DNA from: Dipylidium caninum
Taxonomy: Eukaryota > Platyhelminthes > Cestoda > Cyclophyllidea > Dipylidiidae
Length of the DNA: 64,000 nucleotides
NCBI GenBank assembly: GCA_017562135.1
Contig: QEYB01000981.1
Coordinates: 372,001-436,000 of the forward strand
Direction: 5' to 3'
Shown: piece by piece, positions 1 through 12,164 of the stretch
Numbering within the stretch: position 1 is the first letter of the stretch
How the letters are laid out: each line of letters starts with the position of its first letter
The notes under the pieces: generated by a model
Seen by the model: only the letters and a program-made list of their open reading frames with translations
Databases searched by the model: none
Told to the model about the DNA's origin: nothing
Position numbers and translations under genes: made by a program

Positions 1-194
1 GTGCACGCAAGGCGACATTCGATGAAAAGGGCCGTTTCCATCGCGACTCGTGTAGGGGTCGGCAGGGGGCAGAATGGGTGGTGAGGGGGGGATGGTGAAT
101 GTCGGGACGAGGTGAGCGGAGGGGGAAAGACGAAATCAAGAGGAGGACGCGGCGTCCAGACGGGAGCAGGCCACGCAGGGGTCCGCGAATTTCT

Positions 195-3100
195 TCAGAC
201 AAAGTTGGAACACGCCATCATGTCCCCTGAAAATAAAATATCACGCGGTAAATGCGCGTCGCACCTCAACACTAAAACAGGGTGTCCACTCGTGCTGTCC
301 CCCCGAGAAAAGGCCAGCCTCAACGCCGCCCGCCCCCGCCACCGCCTGTTCTCCTCCCCTCGAAGCCCTGTTGTGGAATGCGTGGCAGTGGATGCGGACC
401 CGCGGAGAGGAGGCGACCAATCTCTCCTACAGCCTTGGCAGATCGCGCAGGGGGGTGGTGCGGGGCGAAGATGGCATGGTTTGGAACACAGAGGACGAAG
501 CCGGTAGTCTGGAGCAGCCCGGTCTACCACCGTTCGATGTGTGGGAGGCTGAGCTGTTCCCTTTGAAGAGATGGCATTCACTTCCGCCGATTTTGATCGT
601 TGGAAACAGCGAAATCGAGTCAGGAGTACAGACGCGGCATCTTGCAACGCTTTGGACGGCGGTGAGGCCGTCAACAGAGCAAAGGGCACATTTCTAGCTC
701 GGATTAGAGATTACAAATGTGGAGGGTGGCACCGAAGACGCAGCGAAAACTCACGCGAGTCAACCTCGAAGCAGTTGAACCAGGCATCGCGGCTGATCGT
801 TCTACCGCTGATGCAGTTGCCCAGGAAGATCTCCAAGCAGGCCAGCGTGGGCAGCGCGACCTGAGTCAGCATGGCCAGCTCGCGCTCCTCGATCATCCTG
901 CAAGGGAGAGGACAACTCGGCTCATTCGGCTCACCGCTTGTTGCCGCGTCCGCAAATCCCTAAGGTCGTAGGGAGAGTCTGCGGAAATGACAAGGCGGTT
1001 TGACCGATTCCGGTCTGTGTGAAGGTCCTCACTGAGCTCTCGAGGAGGGCGGGAGGGAGAAAGAGAGACTCGCCTCCACCCGGCACTTAGGAGAGGAAAC
1101 CACCGAGCTGGATTTTCAAAGTGTTGGAGGGCTGCTCGGGCAACGAGGCGCAGCACACTCGGTCAGACGAATGAGGAGGAGGAAAAGTGCTAAAATCAGA
1201 AGTCACAAGGAACTTCTGTTCGTTTTTATTCGCACTGTTATGCGAGGTCAGAGGTCGCCCACGGGGGCTTCCAGGCAGTCCGGAGACGAGCCCTCACGGT
1301 CCCGCCACCGTTACTAAGGCAAAGCAGCTGAACATGCAGCGTCTTGCCCCGCAAGGTCGCCCAGATGGAGGAAGTGATTTCGGAGGAGATGGGAGGAAAG
1401 ACGAGGCGGCTGACCACAATCCGATCCTGCGAGAGGTGAACTGCCCACCTGCGTGGTCAGACTGGGTGATCTCGGGGAAAAGTCACCGCGGCGGACCAAC
1501 CTACCCGCTCTTGTCGACGTCGAGTTCACAGAACACGAAGCTGAGGAGCGGCCCGGCATTCTCCCCGTTGAGACCGATTTGTTTGACTAGAAGACTGTCC
1601 AGCGACAACCACTCGTGCTGGGACCGCGGGCGGAGCAACACGTTGCGCGGGTCTGTGCCGTGGTTCTGTCAAGAAGAAGGTGATGAAATGTGAGAACTGG
1701 CGGTCGCCTGCCACCACTTGGCAGAAGGCGGTCGTGCAGATTTGCCTTCTGCAGCCGAGGATGGACAAATACAGCACTTGCAAGTGCCCATTTCACTCCA
1801 ACTCCCGACTGTCCGGTCGCGAAGCCGACTTAAGGGGAAATGGCGGACAGGGTGGAGCTGAGAGGCTCGCGACCGCGGCGCTGAAGAAGAAGGAGCCCGA
1901 GGATCGGCCGGCTACCACCGCTTCTGTTGCGCCCACCCCGACAGCCACTGGCCCTCAACGCCTCAGCCTCTCTCCCCTGCTGAAGGACGTCCCCTCGCCA
2001 CGGCAACCGACCCAGGCGATCCCGGCGAGGACGCCGGACCTCGGACAGGCGATCGGCTGAGCCACAAGGCCTCGGAGCAATGGCGAGGAAATCGTTAGCT
2101 TTGCCACACCCGATCTCCGCACGCTCAGAACACACAGAGATAAACAATGGGGCCAGGAAGTCGCTGATGCCGTTTGGCGGGCTGAACTGTAACCTCGCTG
2201 ATCTCAGTACGACGTCGGTGCCAGTTGGAGGGCGCGAGGGAGCCTTAACTCAACGCGTGTCGGAGTTTGGCAGCGCCTTTCTCCACCCTGGAGAGCGCGG
2301 ACGTCTCCTCTCGGGGTAAAACGTCGACCGGAAAGTTGACCTTACGCGGAAAGAGAACGCCGCCTGAGCGCAGAGAGGTGGGGCCAACGCGCCGTCCCCA
2401 GTCTCCGCCGCTTAAGCCCGCAGGCGAACGAGATATCCGGTCCGGTTAAGGACCTTCTCAGGCTCTCCTGTGCCCTCAGCCAGTGCTGACCACATGGGCG
2501 CCGTGAGAGGAGCGTGGAGCCGTCGGCAAGACGAACTTGCTGTCCGTCGGGCAGCCTCATCGCCCTCTTAGTTACCGCCGCAAAAGAGCCATTTCAGTCC
2601 CCTCGCCAAGAAGCCTCCCCCCGTCAGTTGTGCGAGAAAAAGAAATCCTCGTTGCCTAGCGACGTTCTGCGGTCACTAAATTCAGTGAAATGTGCAAAAC
2701 TCGTGAGTAGTTTGTCACGGCGATGAGAGGGTTTCTACGGCAGCCGCACGTGACTTTCTCCTCCCGACGAGAGGCTCAACTGCGTGGAAGTGAGGCCTGC
2801 TGTGGCAACCGAAAAGGCCTCGCCGTGCCAACTGTCCCCCTCGACAAAGGAGGAAATTCCTTTGAGCCAAAACGAAGTGCTCAACGTCTTGTCCACAAAA
2901 TTCCCCGATACACAATGTCTTTACGTGCTGTGGAAGCGGATTTTTACCCGCGAGCGAAAAAGGGCATGGAGTAAAAGGACTGTCAGTTGGCCTTACCGTT
3001 GAGCGCAGGAGTTGTTGGAGCCAGACGATGAATTGGTACTTGAAGTAGCGCTGCTGCGTGGCCCAGTTGCACTTGGTGGTGAGCTCTGCAAGTCAGGGGG

Positions 3101-4247
3101 AGGAGCGGCAGGGTGAGAACGGGCGGAGGGGGACCGGGGCAGGACGGGGCGGGGCGGTGGGAGGGGAAGACGCACCCTGGCACTCGGCGAAGTAGCGGAT
3201 GATGGAGTCGCTGTCCGCCCGGTGGTTGTTGAAGTAGCGCGGGTCGCCGCAGCGCGGGTCGCCCTCGCGGCAGTAGCAGATGTTGCGGTAGAGGTCGCAC
3301 GTGTGGCTGTACGTGTAGCCGTCGACGCAGATCTGCAAGTCACACACAGACGAACTCATGCACTGGCACGCGGTGGCGTCCGAGGCGCCGACGGCCACCT
3401 CGGCAAGTGCCCTTTCCCCACCAACGGCGCGTCCCCGCCACGATTAGGCCATTTGTGGCGTTGTGGGCGGAGGCATTCCCCTCGAGCAGGCGGCGCCCCT
3501 CACTGAGGCGACCAGAGGAGTGGAGCTGCCAGGTTACAGCCGCCTTCCGCTCCTCCTTCCACAGCCCCGTTGCGGGCGTATCAAAGGAAGCGCCCAGAAG
3601 GGAAAAAGGGGAATCGCCGAGCCCCCTAGGCTGCGCGAGAACGGGCCGAAGGAGCGGCACGTCCCTCTCCGCTCCGACTTCTGACACTTATGGCTCGAAT
3701 AAATTGTCGACCTCGTGTTTCTACAAGACGCCGCTACCTTCTGGAATGTACAAGTGCGAAGTCACTCGGTGTGCGAGGCAGGGCGACCCCACCCAGCACA
3801 CACACACACACGCATACACATCTAAGCTGCCACGCCTCCTCCTCCTCCTCCTCCGCCGCGTCGTCGTCGTCGTGGGCACCCGAGGGGCAGACTGGCAATG
3901 GAGCACACAGACACCAGACGGTCTGGCGTTCGGCCGGTGGCCTTCTGGCCAACTCCAGAGGCCTTTTGCGAGACACCGCAACATATCCACGTCTGCAGCA
4001 GCCTCGGCTGCCATTTCACACGCAGCAGTGGTGAGAGTAAAGCGACGGTGTCATCGTTTTACTCACCGAGGGTATTTCAAGTAAAGTGGAAGCCAGCGGA
4101 CGTGGGGGCAGGGCCTAGTGAAGCACGCACTTGCCTTACTCTGATGGATCAGCCAGTCTTGGGGGCAGAAGTCATAACAGTGGCACTTTCCGTCCTTGCA
4201 ATACTCCCCAACGGTGCACTTGACGTCGGAACACTTGTCCTCATCCT
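195..4247 (-). CDS. SPARC: SPARC/osteonectin-like matricellular protein (N-terminus incomplete)
   Basis: Secreted calcium-binding matrix protein of the SPARC family. Minus-strand exons: 4247-4140 (follistatin-like segment, cysteine pattern KCSDVKC..GEYC..GKCHC..FCP), 3332-3176 (Kazal part, ICVDGYTYSHTC), 3085-2997 (CNWATQQRYFKYQF, start of the extracellular calcium-binding domain), 1665-1505, 897-755 and 226-195 (stop TGA at 197-195). From 3332 onward all junctions keep phase. EF-hand 1 has a canonical loop (DVDKSGMIEERE) split by the 1505/897 intron. EF-hand 2 (CISGRTISRDAW..CF) keeps its flanking cysteines but has lost the acidic ligands. The 4140/3332 junction joins the domains at the expected place but is out of phase: the exon ends in phase 1 and the next starts in phase 0. 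The start codon was not found with confidence. GC-rich, introns up to about 1.3 kb, unlike the compact genes further right. Confidence 0.8.
3797..3873. repeat. CA microsatellite followed by CTC/GTC trinucleotide runs
   Basis: A CA dinucleotide run (about 3797-3820, slightly interrupted) is followed by a CTC run and then a GTC run (about 3835-3873). It lies in the SPARC intron between the follistatin-like and Kazal exons. It explains the low-complexity reading frames seen there on both strands. Confidence 0.9.
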
Positions 4248-5159
4248 CTGGAAGCAAGAAAATGCGTGTTACAGCCAAGGCGAGAAGGAAGACATGGGCG
4301 CACGACCTCGCGACGAGTGCCTACGAAGGGCGTCGAGGCTCAGTAGTGACCACAGACGCGAACCGCGTCCCCTGAAACGCTCACTTCACCAGTGCCCGCA
4401 GCGTTTGCGCCAGCCGAGGCGAGGGAGAGCGGGGCGGACACCCACCACTGCCCGATCGCATCGAGGCCGCGCCTAGCGGAAAAGCGAGGTGGGGCAGGGG
4501 GGAGCGGGGTGAGTGACGGAGGGTTCCTTGGGGCCCTTTCGAACCCCGCAATGGCGACAAGAAAATGAAATAGCAAATTAAGGCAGGGGAGACCGACCTG
4601 GGGGATGCGACGAGGCGTAATCATCACTGATGTACCGGGACTAAAAGGGAAAAGGGGGTTAGGCCGTTGGTGGGCGGAAGACAAGGGGGCAAAACGGCTA
4701 AGCGGGGGGGGGGCGGGCGAACGGGGTGCGCGTTGGGCAGACTGGCGAGAGGGGCGCGGGGCCTTGGGGCGACGGAGAGGGAGGAGGCACCGCGGTCCAG
4801 GGCGAAGGCTGGTAGGTCTTACCTGAGCCACGGTGAAAACAACCTACAACGGAAGCAGGAAGTGCAACAATTAAGGGATGACCTGGCGGCCACACGCACT
4901 GTTGCGGACGGAAAAGGGCTCCCCAACGAGCAGTCGAGCGGTGTTGCCACACGCAAATGAGCATCGTCGCCTCCATGAAGAGCGCTGCTTCGCCTCCACG
5001 ACACTCAGTCCGCCGAGTCCTGGCTTCTGGTCCGCTTTCGCCGGCCGAGGGAAGATGGAAACCCGTTTGGACTGCTGTGGGCGATCCAGCAAAGCCTGCC
5101 CTTCGTCTTCCGGCCAGCTGTCGAGCCAGTCCGTGGAAAGGCTTCTGCTGGTTCGCATA

Positions 5160-5270
5160 AATCTCTCCGCACTCTCCGATGCCGCCGATTTCGGCGCTGA
5201 ACTTCAGGTGGCATGCATTGCAGAAGGGGCGAAAAGTCAAAACCAGGAGAAAAATCGAGTTGAGTGGCAT
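5160..5270 (-). CDS. Candidate signal-peptide exon upstream of SPARC
   Basis: On the minus strand an ATG at 5270 opens a frame starting MPLNSIFLLVLTFRPFCNA, which has the hydrophobic core of a signal peptide, as a secreted SPARC needs. No convincing splice donor in the right phase follows, so the link to the follistatin-like exon at 4247 is unproven. A 21-nt segment at 4843-4823, bounded by TAG and GTAAGA, is a possible microexon between the two. Treat as a lead only. Confidence 0.25.
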
Positions 5271-7810
5271 CTGAGAAGCGCGAAACCGTCCTCATCGCGA
5301 GGTGGACCGCCTTCCGGCCAGAAGGCCTGCGCCACTGCACCCGAGCTTTTTCACTTCCCCCTCTTTTCTGCGCAAAAACACCTCTCGGAGCGCGAAGTGG
5401 AGAGGCCGCGTCGCCGGCAGACCCAGTCCTGCGGCGCATTTCCTCAAGTCGCACAGGCTTCTTGCAGACACCCAAATGAACCGCGCTTGTCGACTTTTCG
5501 CGAAATGTTAATCGGACGCCATTTGCTCCGCAGGTCTTCATGCGGAAACCCCGCTCCGCACACGTGATGGGCTGAGGCAACTGCCGCTCGTTTGTCCTCG
5601 CCTCGAGGGTGGGTGCGAAGGCGGGACCGGGGGCAACTGGGCGAAAGTGCACACCGCCTCTCCCGCGAGGCCACGAAGGTGGATCGCAGCGGGAGTGGGG
5701 GTGAAGTCACACATGCACTCGGTGGAGCGCTGACGCTAGTCGCGAAGGCAAGTGGGATTAGGAGAGAAAAGCTCGACTGGTGAAGTTAATTGGCGTGACA
5801 CGACAACTCGCCAGCCCCCAAGCCTTGTTAGAGGCCTCCGCCGCCGGCCTGTCCGAGCTTTGCGGAGGGAGCCCACGCAGCCCCAGAGTCGGCCCTGCGA
5901 CAGGCTCGCGGAGCTCCCAGAAAGCGCCCTTTGCGTCTCTGCGTCTTGAAACGCAGACTCCACCGGCGGAGGACAGCAAGTCTGCCGCCGACAAGCGTGG
6001 GAAAGTGAGGACTCCGAAGGGATCAGCAACAACCGCCCTGACGACTCGCTTTCGCCAACATGTCAGCAAGGTGAGATGAAGTTTGAAGTGTTGCGTGGAA
6101 ACTATGCGCCATCCTGAGGCTCTTAACTAAGAGACCGCAAAAGAAGAATATGCACATCGCGTGGCTGGGGGACAGTGGAATCCCAAGTGGTGTGTCCGAG
6201 AGTCAGTCGTACTCGACTTTGTCAACGCCTCCCCCACCCGCACCCCCCGGTGCTGACCAATCTAGGCGTCCTGCTGCAAAATGGGGACCCCAACGCAGCC
6301 GTGAACGGCCGAAATCACCGAACGACGCCCCAGCCAATTACTTCACCCTCGGCGCGGTGCCTTCGCCAAATCGGCGTTTTGGCAGTCCAAAGACCGGCGT
6401 CGTTACGTGGGACGGCGAAGAGTGCTTTTTAAAGACAGAATCACTCAACAGGGTGTTTAATTCCCCCTAAGAATGCTAAATACCTCGTTAAGAAAAAGTG
6501 GAAAACAATGATACTCGCCCGCTAAGGGGTTAGAAAAAAGGCGAAAAGGAAGGCCGGAGAGGGGGACGTACAAGGAGGGCGGAGAGTGAGATCCGATGCT
6601 TAGTCCAACTCATTGTGCGGTGCTTTGGCGTGGCGACGCCCGCCGGACAAAACCACGTCCGAGGGGCGGACGTGCGCGCGGCGCTCGCCAATCACACCGA
6701 CGGGCCAACGCGGAGTCGGCGGCGAGTCGCGCACCGGCGCGCCGCCCTCGTCATTCGCACTTGCCGAGGTTCCCGCCTCCCGCGCGCGACACGCGACCTC
6801 GGAGGTCTGTCGGGCCGCGGCTCGACTGCGCCGTGCAGTAAGTGGGCGGGGACCTCGTTGCTGGCCTTCTCTCCTCCTCGAAAGTAGCCCAATGCGCAAT
6901 CCACGAGGCATTCCACAAAAAACTTTTTTTCCCGCAACGGCAGGCATTCCGCCTGATCTACAGTATTCACTGAAGACTCCTCCTTGGAGACTTAGGCGAC
7001 TGCTTAATAAACGACGCCTCGAAACATATGAGAACCAGACGAACTGAGAGCGCAATGGTGTTCTCGGCCCGAGGGCGACTCTTCGACGGTTGTGTTGGCC
7101 GATTTACCCCCAAGACGCCAATGTCCGACGCGTCCACGCACCTGATCCTCCTGTTCCTCCGCTTCGAGTAACGTTCAACGCCATTTAGAAAAGTGGCAAA
7201 GACCGCTTTGCGACGGACTTTGATTGGCTGAGTCGGACGATCCGTTGAACGAGCTCCACCCGTATCATCCAAGGCCGAAACGGGGATTTTGAACGGGGAA
7301 GCCACACCGCCGCAAAACTTTCAATCTCCCGCACTTGCTTCGAGGCGAGTTATGTCGCCAGTTCACTTGTGCCTGTTCTGAGGCAACTTTCAAAGCATCA
7401 TTGAGGAATTTCGTTATCTCGACACTCTCGGCCCGAGGGGATAAGAAAATTTGCGCCATTTACCGACGTTGCATAGGCAAGTTACAGTGACAGGCTGTGG
7501 CGCAGTCAACCTTTTGTGTGCTCACATGCACCGCCGATATTCACTCAATTTTACGGGGCGAAAAGGGGGTCGAGCGAATGACCCTGTCGCCACCGGCACG
7601 CGGGAGACAAGGCGAGGCAGCACGACAGTTGCATTAGAGCACACGTGACTTTAAGGCCTGCCATTCGTGACGCAACGTGGACAAGTGCCCGATGCTCTGC
7701 TGTTTAAACACTCTTTAATCAGCCGTCCACGCCGCAGGGGCACCCTTCGCAGAAATAAAAAGTCAGAAGCACACGCTGTACACAAGAAAAAATGTACAAG
7801 TAGAAGTCAG
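5271..7810. other. GC-rich gap between SPARC and PGS1
   Basis: About 2.5 kb with several overlapping open frames on both strands, as expected from high GC. None resembles a known family and I could not chain any through splice sites. It probably holds the promoter of the SPARC gene and the 3' flank of PGS1. A minus-strand ATTAAA at 7719-7714, 92 nt past the PGS1 stop, is a plausible polyadenylation signal. Confidence 0.5.
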
Positions 7811-10800
7811 TTACATTAGGCGCCGCAGAAGGGGCAGCATCCATCGAGCGTACCACCTGAGACGGGGCTGCGGGGGCCGCGAGAGCCCCGCCGCAGTGAC
7901 CGGGCGCAGGTAGCGCCCATCCCACAAGGCGCTCCGCTCGGCCTCGATGCGACGTCGCACCGCCTCGTCCCGAGCGACCACCAGCACCTGGCTCTCGAGA
8001 TCGAGGTCGCGCGACCGATAGCCGAAGTTGGAGGAGCCCACGAGGGTGAGTGTGGCCGCGGTGCCGGCCATGTCCGCCCAGAGGCCCTTGGCGTGGAACG
8101 TCCACCCGGGCCGGAAGTACTCGTGCACGCGAATGTGGGGGAAGGGGGCGATCCGCCGGAGGAAGGAGATCAAGACCTCCCGGTACGCCGCTGGAATGTT
8201 CCCCGAGAGACCCTTCGAGTTGAAGAAACTATTGGCCTTCAGGGGGAGAAGGAAACATGCAACTTTTAAAAGATGACACGCAAAATAAGTCCACCTCCGC
8301 AATACCCGTCGCATTCACTCGAACTGGGAAGCAACGAAATTGACCCCCGGAGCGAAGACGAAGCACAGATAAACTGAAGAGGCCATTGCAGTGATAAGAG
8401 GAAATAAACGAGTTTAAATTAGGGCTAAAAGTATTAATCAGTGAGAAGAAGTGGTCCACAGACTTCTAACTTATGAAAGTATGACATCCTAATTTATGAA
8501 AAGTGCCTTTTTATTGAGGGTAGCCACTTCCGGCCCCCTTCACCTGCATGTGACGGTGACGACAAGCAGCAGAGGCTATTTATGAGAAAGCATAGGAGAG
8601 CGGAGAGACGCGGGAAAAGCTGACCTCAGGCGCGGCGCAGAGGACGCGGATTTGCGGGCTCGGATGAGGGGAGCGTCGAGCGACGTCAATCATGGCCGCC
8701 TCGAGCTCGAGCGTGGGACAGAAGTATCCGGTGGTGAGGGCGAGGTTGGCCAAGGGCAGGGAGCGCAGGATCCGTTGCACCAGTGGCGTCTCTTGCCGAA
8801 CCCCGTAGGCGCCCATTTGGACGATGGGAAAGACAGCGTTGCCGCAGTCCGTGGGGGACGCCCGCGCGGCTGTGTACTTCAACCTCGCCTTGGCGATAAA
8901 CGCCTCGACACGTGAGCGGAAGAGCCTGCAGTAAGCCGCCCTGTCGCCTGAAGAAATGCGGTGGTAGAAGAGAGGTGGAAACTAGAGGTGACGACCTTGT
9001 GCCCACCTACCAGGGTGCGAGAAAGCGAGGGAGCAGCGAGAGACCGACTAACGGCCATCAGACGCGTTAGTAGGAGTAGCGAGGCCTAAGTGCAGTGGGA
9101 GACCAAAAAGGGACTGTAGGGGAAGGACGAGGGAGAAGGGGCGCACACAACCCTAGCGGAATTTCGCACCGTTGCGCGGACTCGACTTCCACGCCTTATA
9201 AATCACTGTCTGAGGGGCACAGCAACGCTGCGCAACTGGACGGTTGGGGGGGCGATCGGGTGAAAGTGGTGGAAATTAAGCGGTCAACGTGTTCGAACGA
9301 GATTCCAGACGCCGTGGTTTGCGTGTACAGAGTGTTTTTACCCGACAGGAGTAAACAAGACGCATGAAATACGTGCGTATGGAATCGGTCACGTTCAGGA
9401 GGAATGCACACAAGCTGAGCCGGTTTACGGTGGCTTACGTCAAAAACCACGTATCATTGTGGGTACTTTAAGTGGTTTCGTTACCTCTACTACCTCCTAA
9501 TTAAGGAAAAGTTTAGGTCATGTTGGATCACCCAAATGAGTGGTTTTTCGTGAAAGGGATATGATGAAAACTTAAGACTGCTCAGCAGGTGTTAAAAATT
9601 AAACATTACAAAAAAATGAAACTTCAATAGTGAATGAAGTCTCTAACCTTAGTGGATTCTATCAAGCGCAACTAGGAGCAGAGTAGCAAAAGTCTAAACG
9701 AAGTGGGATTAAACGCAAGCGACTACTGAGTTTGGCAGAAAAGCGAGACAAATGTTTAGTCCAACAGCGGCAAGTAGTGCCTAAGGAAGGGGTTAAGGGG
9801 ATTATTTTAAACGCAAGATGGATGGCGAAATGGCAGAGTGGTAAGGAAGAGCATGTACCCAGAAGCGATTCGACTTCTTTCAAGGCAATTTAAGTTCGCC
9901 TTCAGGTGTCAAATGATAACTCAGCGATGCAACGACATCAACGAGGCCTGCGTAAAATTCCGCCAATCCTTGAACGTCTCGGAAGAGCCACGCACGATCC
10001 TGACGCGTTTTGAAATATTCCTCACTCAGATTTGCTCTAATTTGGGGATATAAGGAAGTTTTCAAGATCGCGTTAGGATTGCGGAGGAAATAATAGCGGT
10101 GGACTGGTGTCTTAAATGAGACGCTTAATTTGCTATGTAGTGGTAGTGAATACGGAAAAGGCAGAAGGAGAAGTATAATACAGTGGATGTTCGATGTTTG
10201 AAGATGAAGAGTGGAGTGCAGATGGTAGTATTCCCATGGAAAGCGAAAAAAAACAATGGACCAATGGCTAGCCGCATCTGAAGGTGAATACTCCAGCGAA
10301 ACACCCACCCGCTGACAATGACGTTATTGTCAAACACACAGAGTTTCATGTGTTGAAGACCCACGGTTTCGTTCAACCTTTCGGGGAGAATGCGAGAAAG
10401 GCAACCTCGTAATCGGTGGTGTTGATAAAGTGCAACTCGCGCGGAGGGCACATGGGTGATGCGCCGGAGCAAGAACAAAGGCGAGGATTGGGTGGTGGTC
10501 GGGTTGCATTTGTTCAAATCCTCCGACAGAGTACCGGCAAACTCTGCTGTTACTTTGAGAGAACGCGTAGAACGAGTCAAGTCTGCCAGAAGAACAATTT
10601 TCGGTCTGTATGGATTTTCGCCAATAGCCTTTACCTACAAAGCGAAAGAGGGGAAATGAACTACTTAAATATAAAACAGTAGCCGTTATATGGTAGCTCA
10701 CGAGACGCTTTTCCAGTTGCCCGGTCCCAAAATAGAGTGTGGCAATAATGACGCGGCGCTGGGCCGCCTTAATACCACCCTATGTTGTTATTAGCGTTAT

Positions 10801-11086
10801 GGAACATACTCACCTCCAGGGCATTGTAAAAGGCGTCTGGTGTGGTCAAAATATCCAACTGGCTCGATTCGAAGGGTATGCAAGGGAACTCACCAACTAG
10901 ATCATCGAGACCACTGGTGCTCGCCTAAAAGCAACCAAAAAAGTTCCCGTCTCTAAATTGGAAAGGATCATTCAAGTACCTCAAATTCGATGCTAAAGTA
11001 TACCGAACTAGGCAGCGGTTTATTTAAACCTCATTCAAAATGGACATGACAGTTAACCGTATCAGAGCGACCAAGTTACTGGGCAT
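7811..11086 (-). CDS. PGS1: CDP-diacylglycerol--glycerol-3-phosphate 3-phosphatidyltransferase (PGP synthase)
   Basis: Mitochondrial enzyme that makes phosphatidylglycerophosphate, the committed step towards cardiolipin. Minus-strand exons: putative 11086-11030 (MPSNLVALIRLTV, presequence-like), 10924-10814, 10767-10702 (RRVIIATLYFGTG), 10634-10309, 10036 to about 9890, 8925 to about 8600, and about 8245-7811 (stop TAA). Both phospholipase-D-type HKD motifs are present: HMKLCVFD in the 10634 exon and HAKGLWAD in the last exon, followed by the LTLVGSSNFGYRS block. Junctions from 11030 to 10036 keep phase. The exon beginning at 10036 runs into TGA at about 9880 without a good donor, and the next exon needs a different phase. 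About 25-30 family residues are therefore missing between them, or the assembly is broken there. The gene also straddles a GC-content change. Identification is firm; the exon model is incomplete. Confidence 0.85.
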
Positions 11087-11204
11087 ATCTTACTAAAAAA
11101 CGGTAGTAAGCCCACCATTTGCGCCGGGAAGAAAGTGAGTAAAAAATGTCAAGACAAGAAATCCGAGAAGCTAAACAAAACATAAACCGCACGTTACAGA
11201 CACG

Positions 11205-11210
11205 TTTATT
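11205..11210 (-). promoter_or_regulatory. Polyadenylation signal of NOSIP
   Basis: AATAAA on the minus strand, 36 nt past the NOSIP stop codon, implying a very short 3' UTR. Confidence 0.6.
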
Positions 11211-11245
11211 TGTACATCGAGTTAGAAGAACAAATGGAAGAAATG

Positions 11246-12164
11246 TCAAGAAGGCATTACAGGAGCTACACGCGAGGCAGTTAAAACGGAACGACCGTCA
11301 GCGAAGCCGCCACATCCCACTTGGACTTCAATCAAATCTGACTCTTCAAGTTTTGCCCCGGAGATAGGATCGATCATCTCCTTGCGAATGATCTTTTCCA
11401 CCACGTCACGAGTAACCACCGCTCCCGAAGGACGCAGCACGAAGCAACGTGTGGCACTAGTTAGTGGGTCCTTTGAAACCGCACACACCCGACGGATCTC
11501 ATTAATGTCGGTGTTGCTACTTCCGCTTGCAGAATGATTAGTCTCCAAATTCGTGAAGTTGACTGTTATGAGGTCTTTATATCGAAGCGGCTTTCTGCTC
11601 ATCGGACAGCGTACCACGGGGTCTGGCTTAGGAATGTCGAGCAGTTGTTTCAAGGAAGTAGTGGCGCTTGGGTCCTGAGTCCAAAAACTGGCAGCGGTTC
11701 CAGGCTTATATTCACTCTCGACGGAAATCAGTTTTCCGCTACCTTTCGAGGCGCTAGCGAGAGCCGCTGTTTCAGCAGCTTGAGCTGAGGCTTTGGAGTG
11801 GGTATCGAGGGTGTTAAGGGCCATAAAGGCACGAGCTTTCTCTTCATGAGCCGCCTTTTTCTTCTCCAAAGCCTCACGAGCGGCGCGATCACATTGTTTG
11901 GCGTAGATTTTCTGGCGGCGTTTAATATCTGCCTTCTGGGAGAGAATATATTCCAACGGCAGCCCGATCGTAAATAAAACCATCCGGTGTAATAACTGGG
12001 TCTTTTGCCGGTTGAAGAGTGAGACAGCAGCAGTCAAAAGCACGAATTGAATCTTTGCCTAAGCGGACTGTCTGGGTACCATAACCCGAATGTTTGGCAT
12101 CTTTCCGCCGCTCGTGGTAGGTGTACACCGTATTTGCTGTGCAGTTTTTGGAATGACGAGTCAT
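11246..12164 (-). CDS. NOSIP: Nitric oxide synthase-interacting protein homologue, with an apparent frameshift
   Basis: E3 ubiquitin ligase with a split U-box-type domain; in vertebrates it binds nitric oxide synthases and is also linked to splicing complexes. The start MTRHSKNCTANTVYTYHE at 12164 is the typical family N-terminus and no intron is needed. N-terminal U-box half: FDCCCLTLQPAKDPVITPDG. A charged helix follows. C-terminal half: CPMSRKPLRYKDL, VCAVSKDPL and LRPSGAVVTRDVVEKIIRK, ending APVMPS. The frame breaks at about 11951-11960. Upstream reads ..IYDRAAV in one frame and downstream LEYILSQKAD in another, which is what loss of 2 nt from a TTTT run would produce. Both halves are otherwise well conserved, so a sequence error is likelier than a pseudogene. 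It is head-to-head with the gene at 12777. Confidence 0.9.

Noticed and set aside
195..689. Long minus-strand open frame covering the SPARC 3' end
   Set aside because: GC-rich shadow; only its last 32 nt (226-195) belong to a supported exon, reached by splicing from 755.
9662..9883. Minus-strand frame inside the PGS1 interval as the missing exon
   Set aside because: No similarity to the missing PGS1 segment and no acceptor/donor pair of the right phase.
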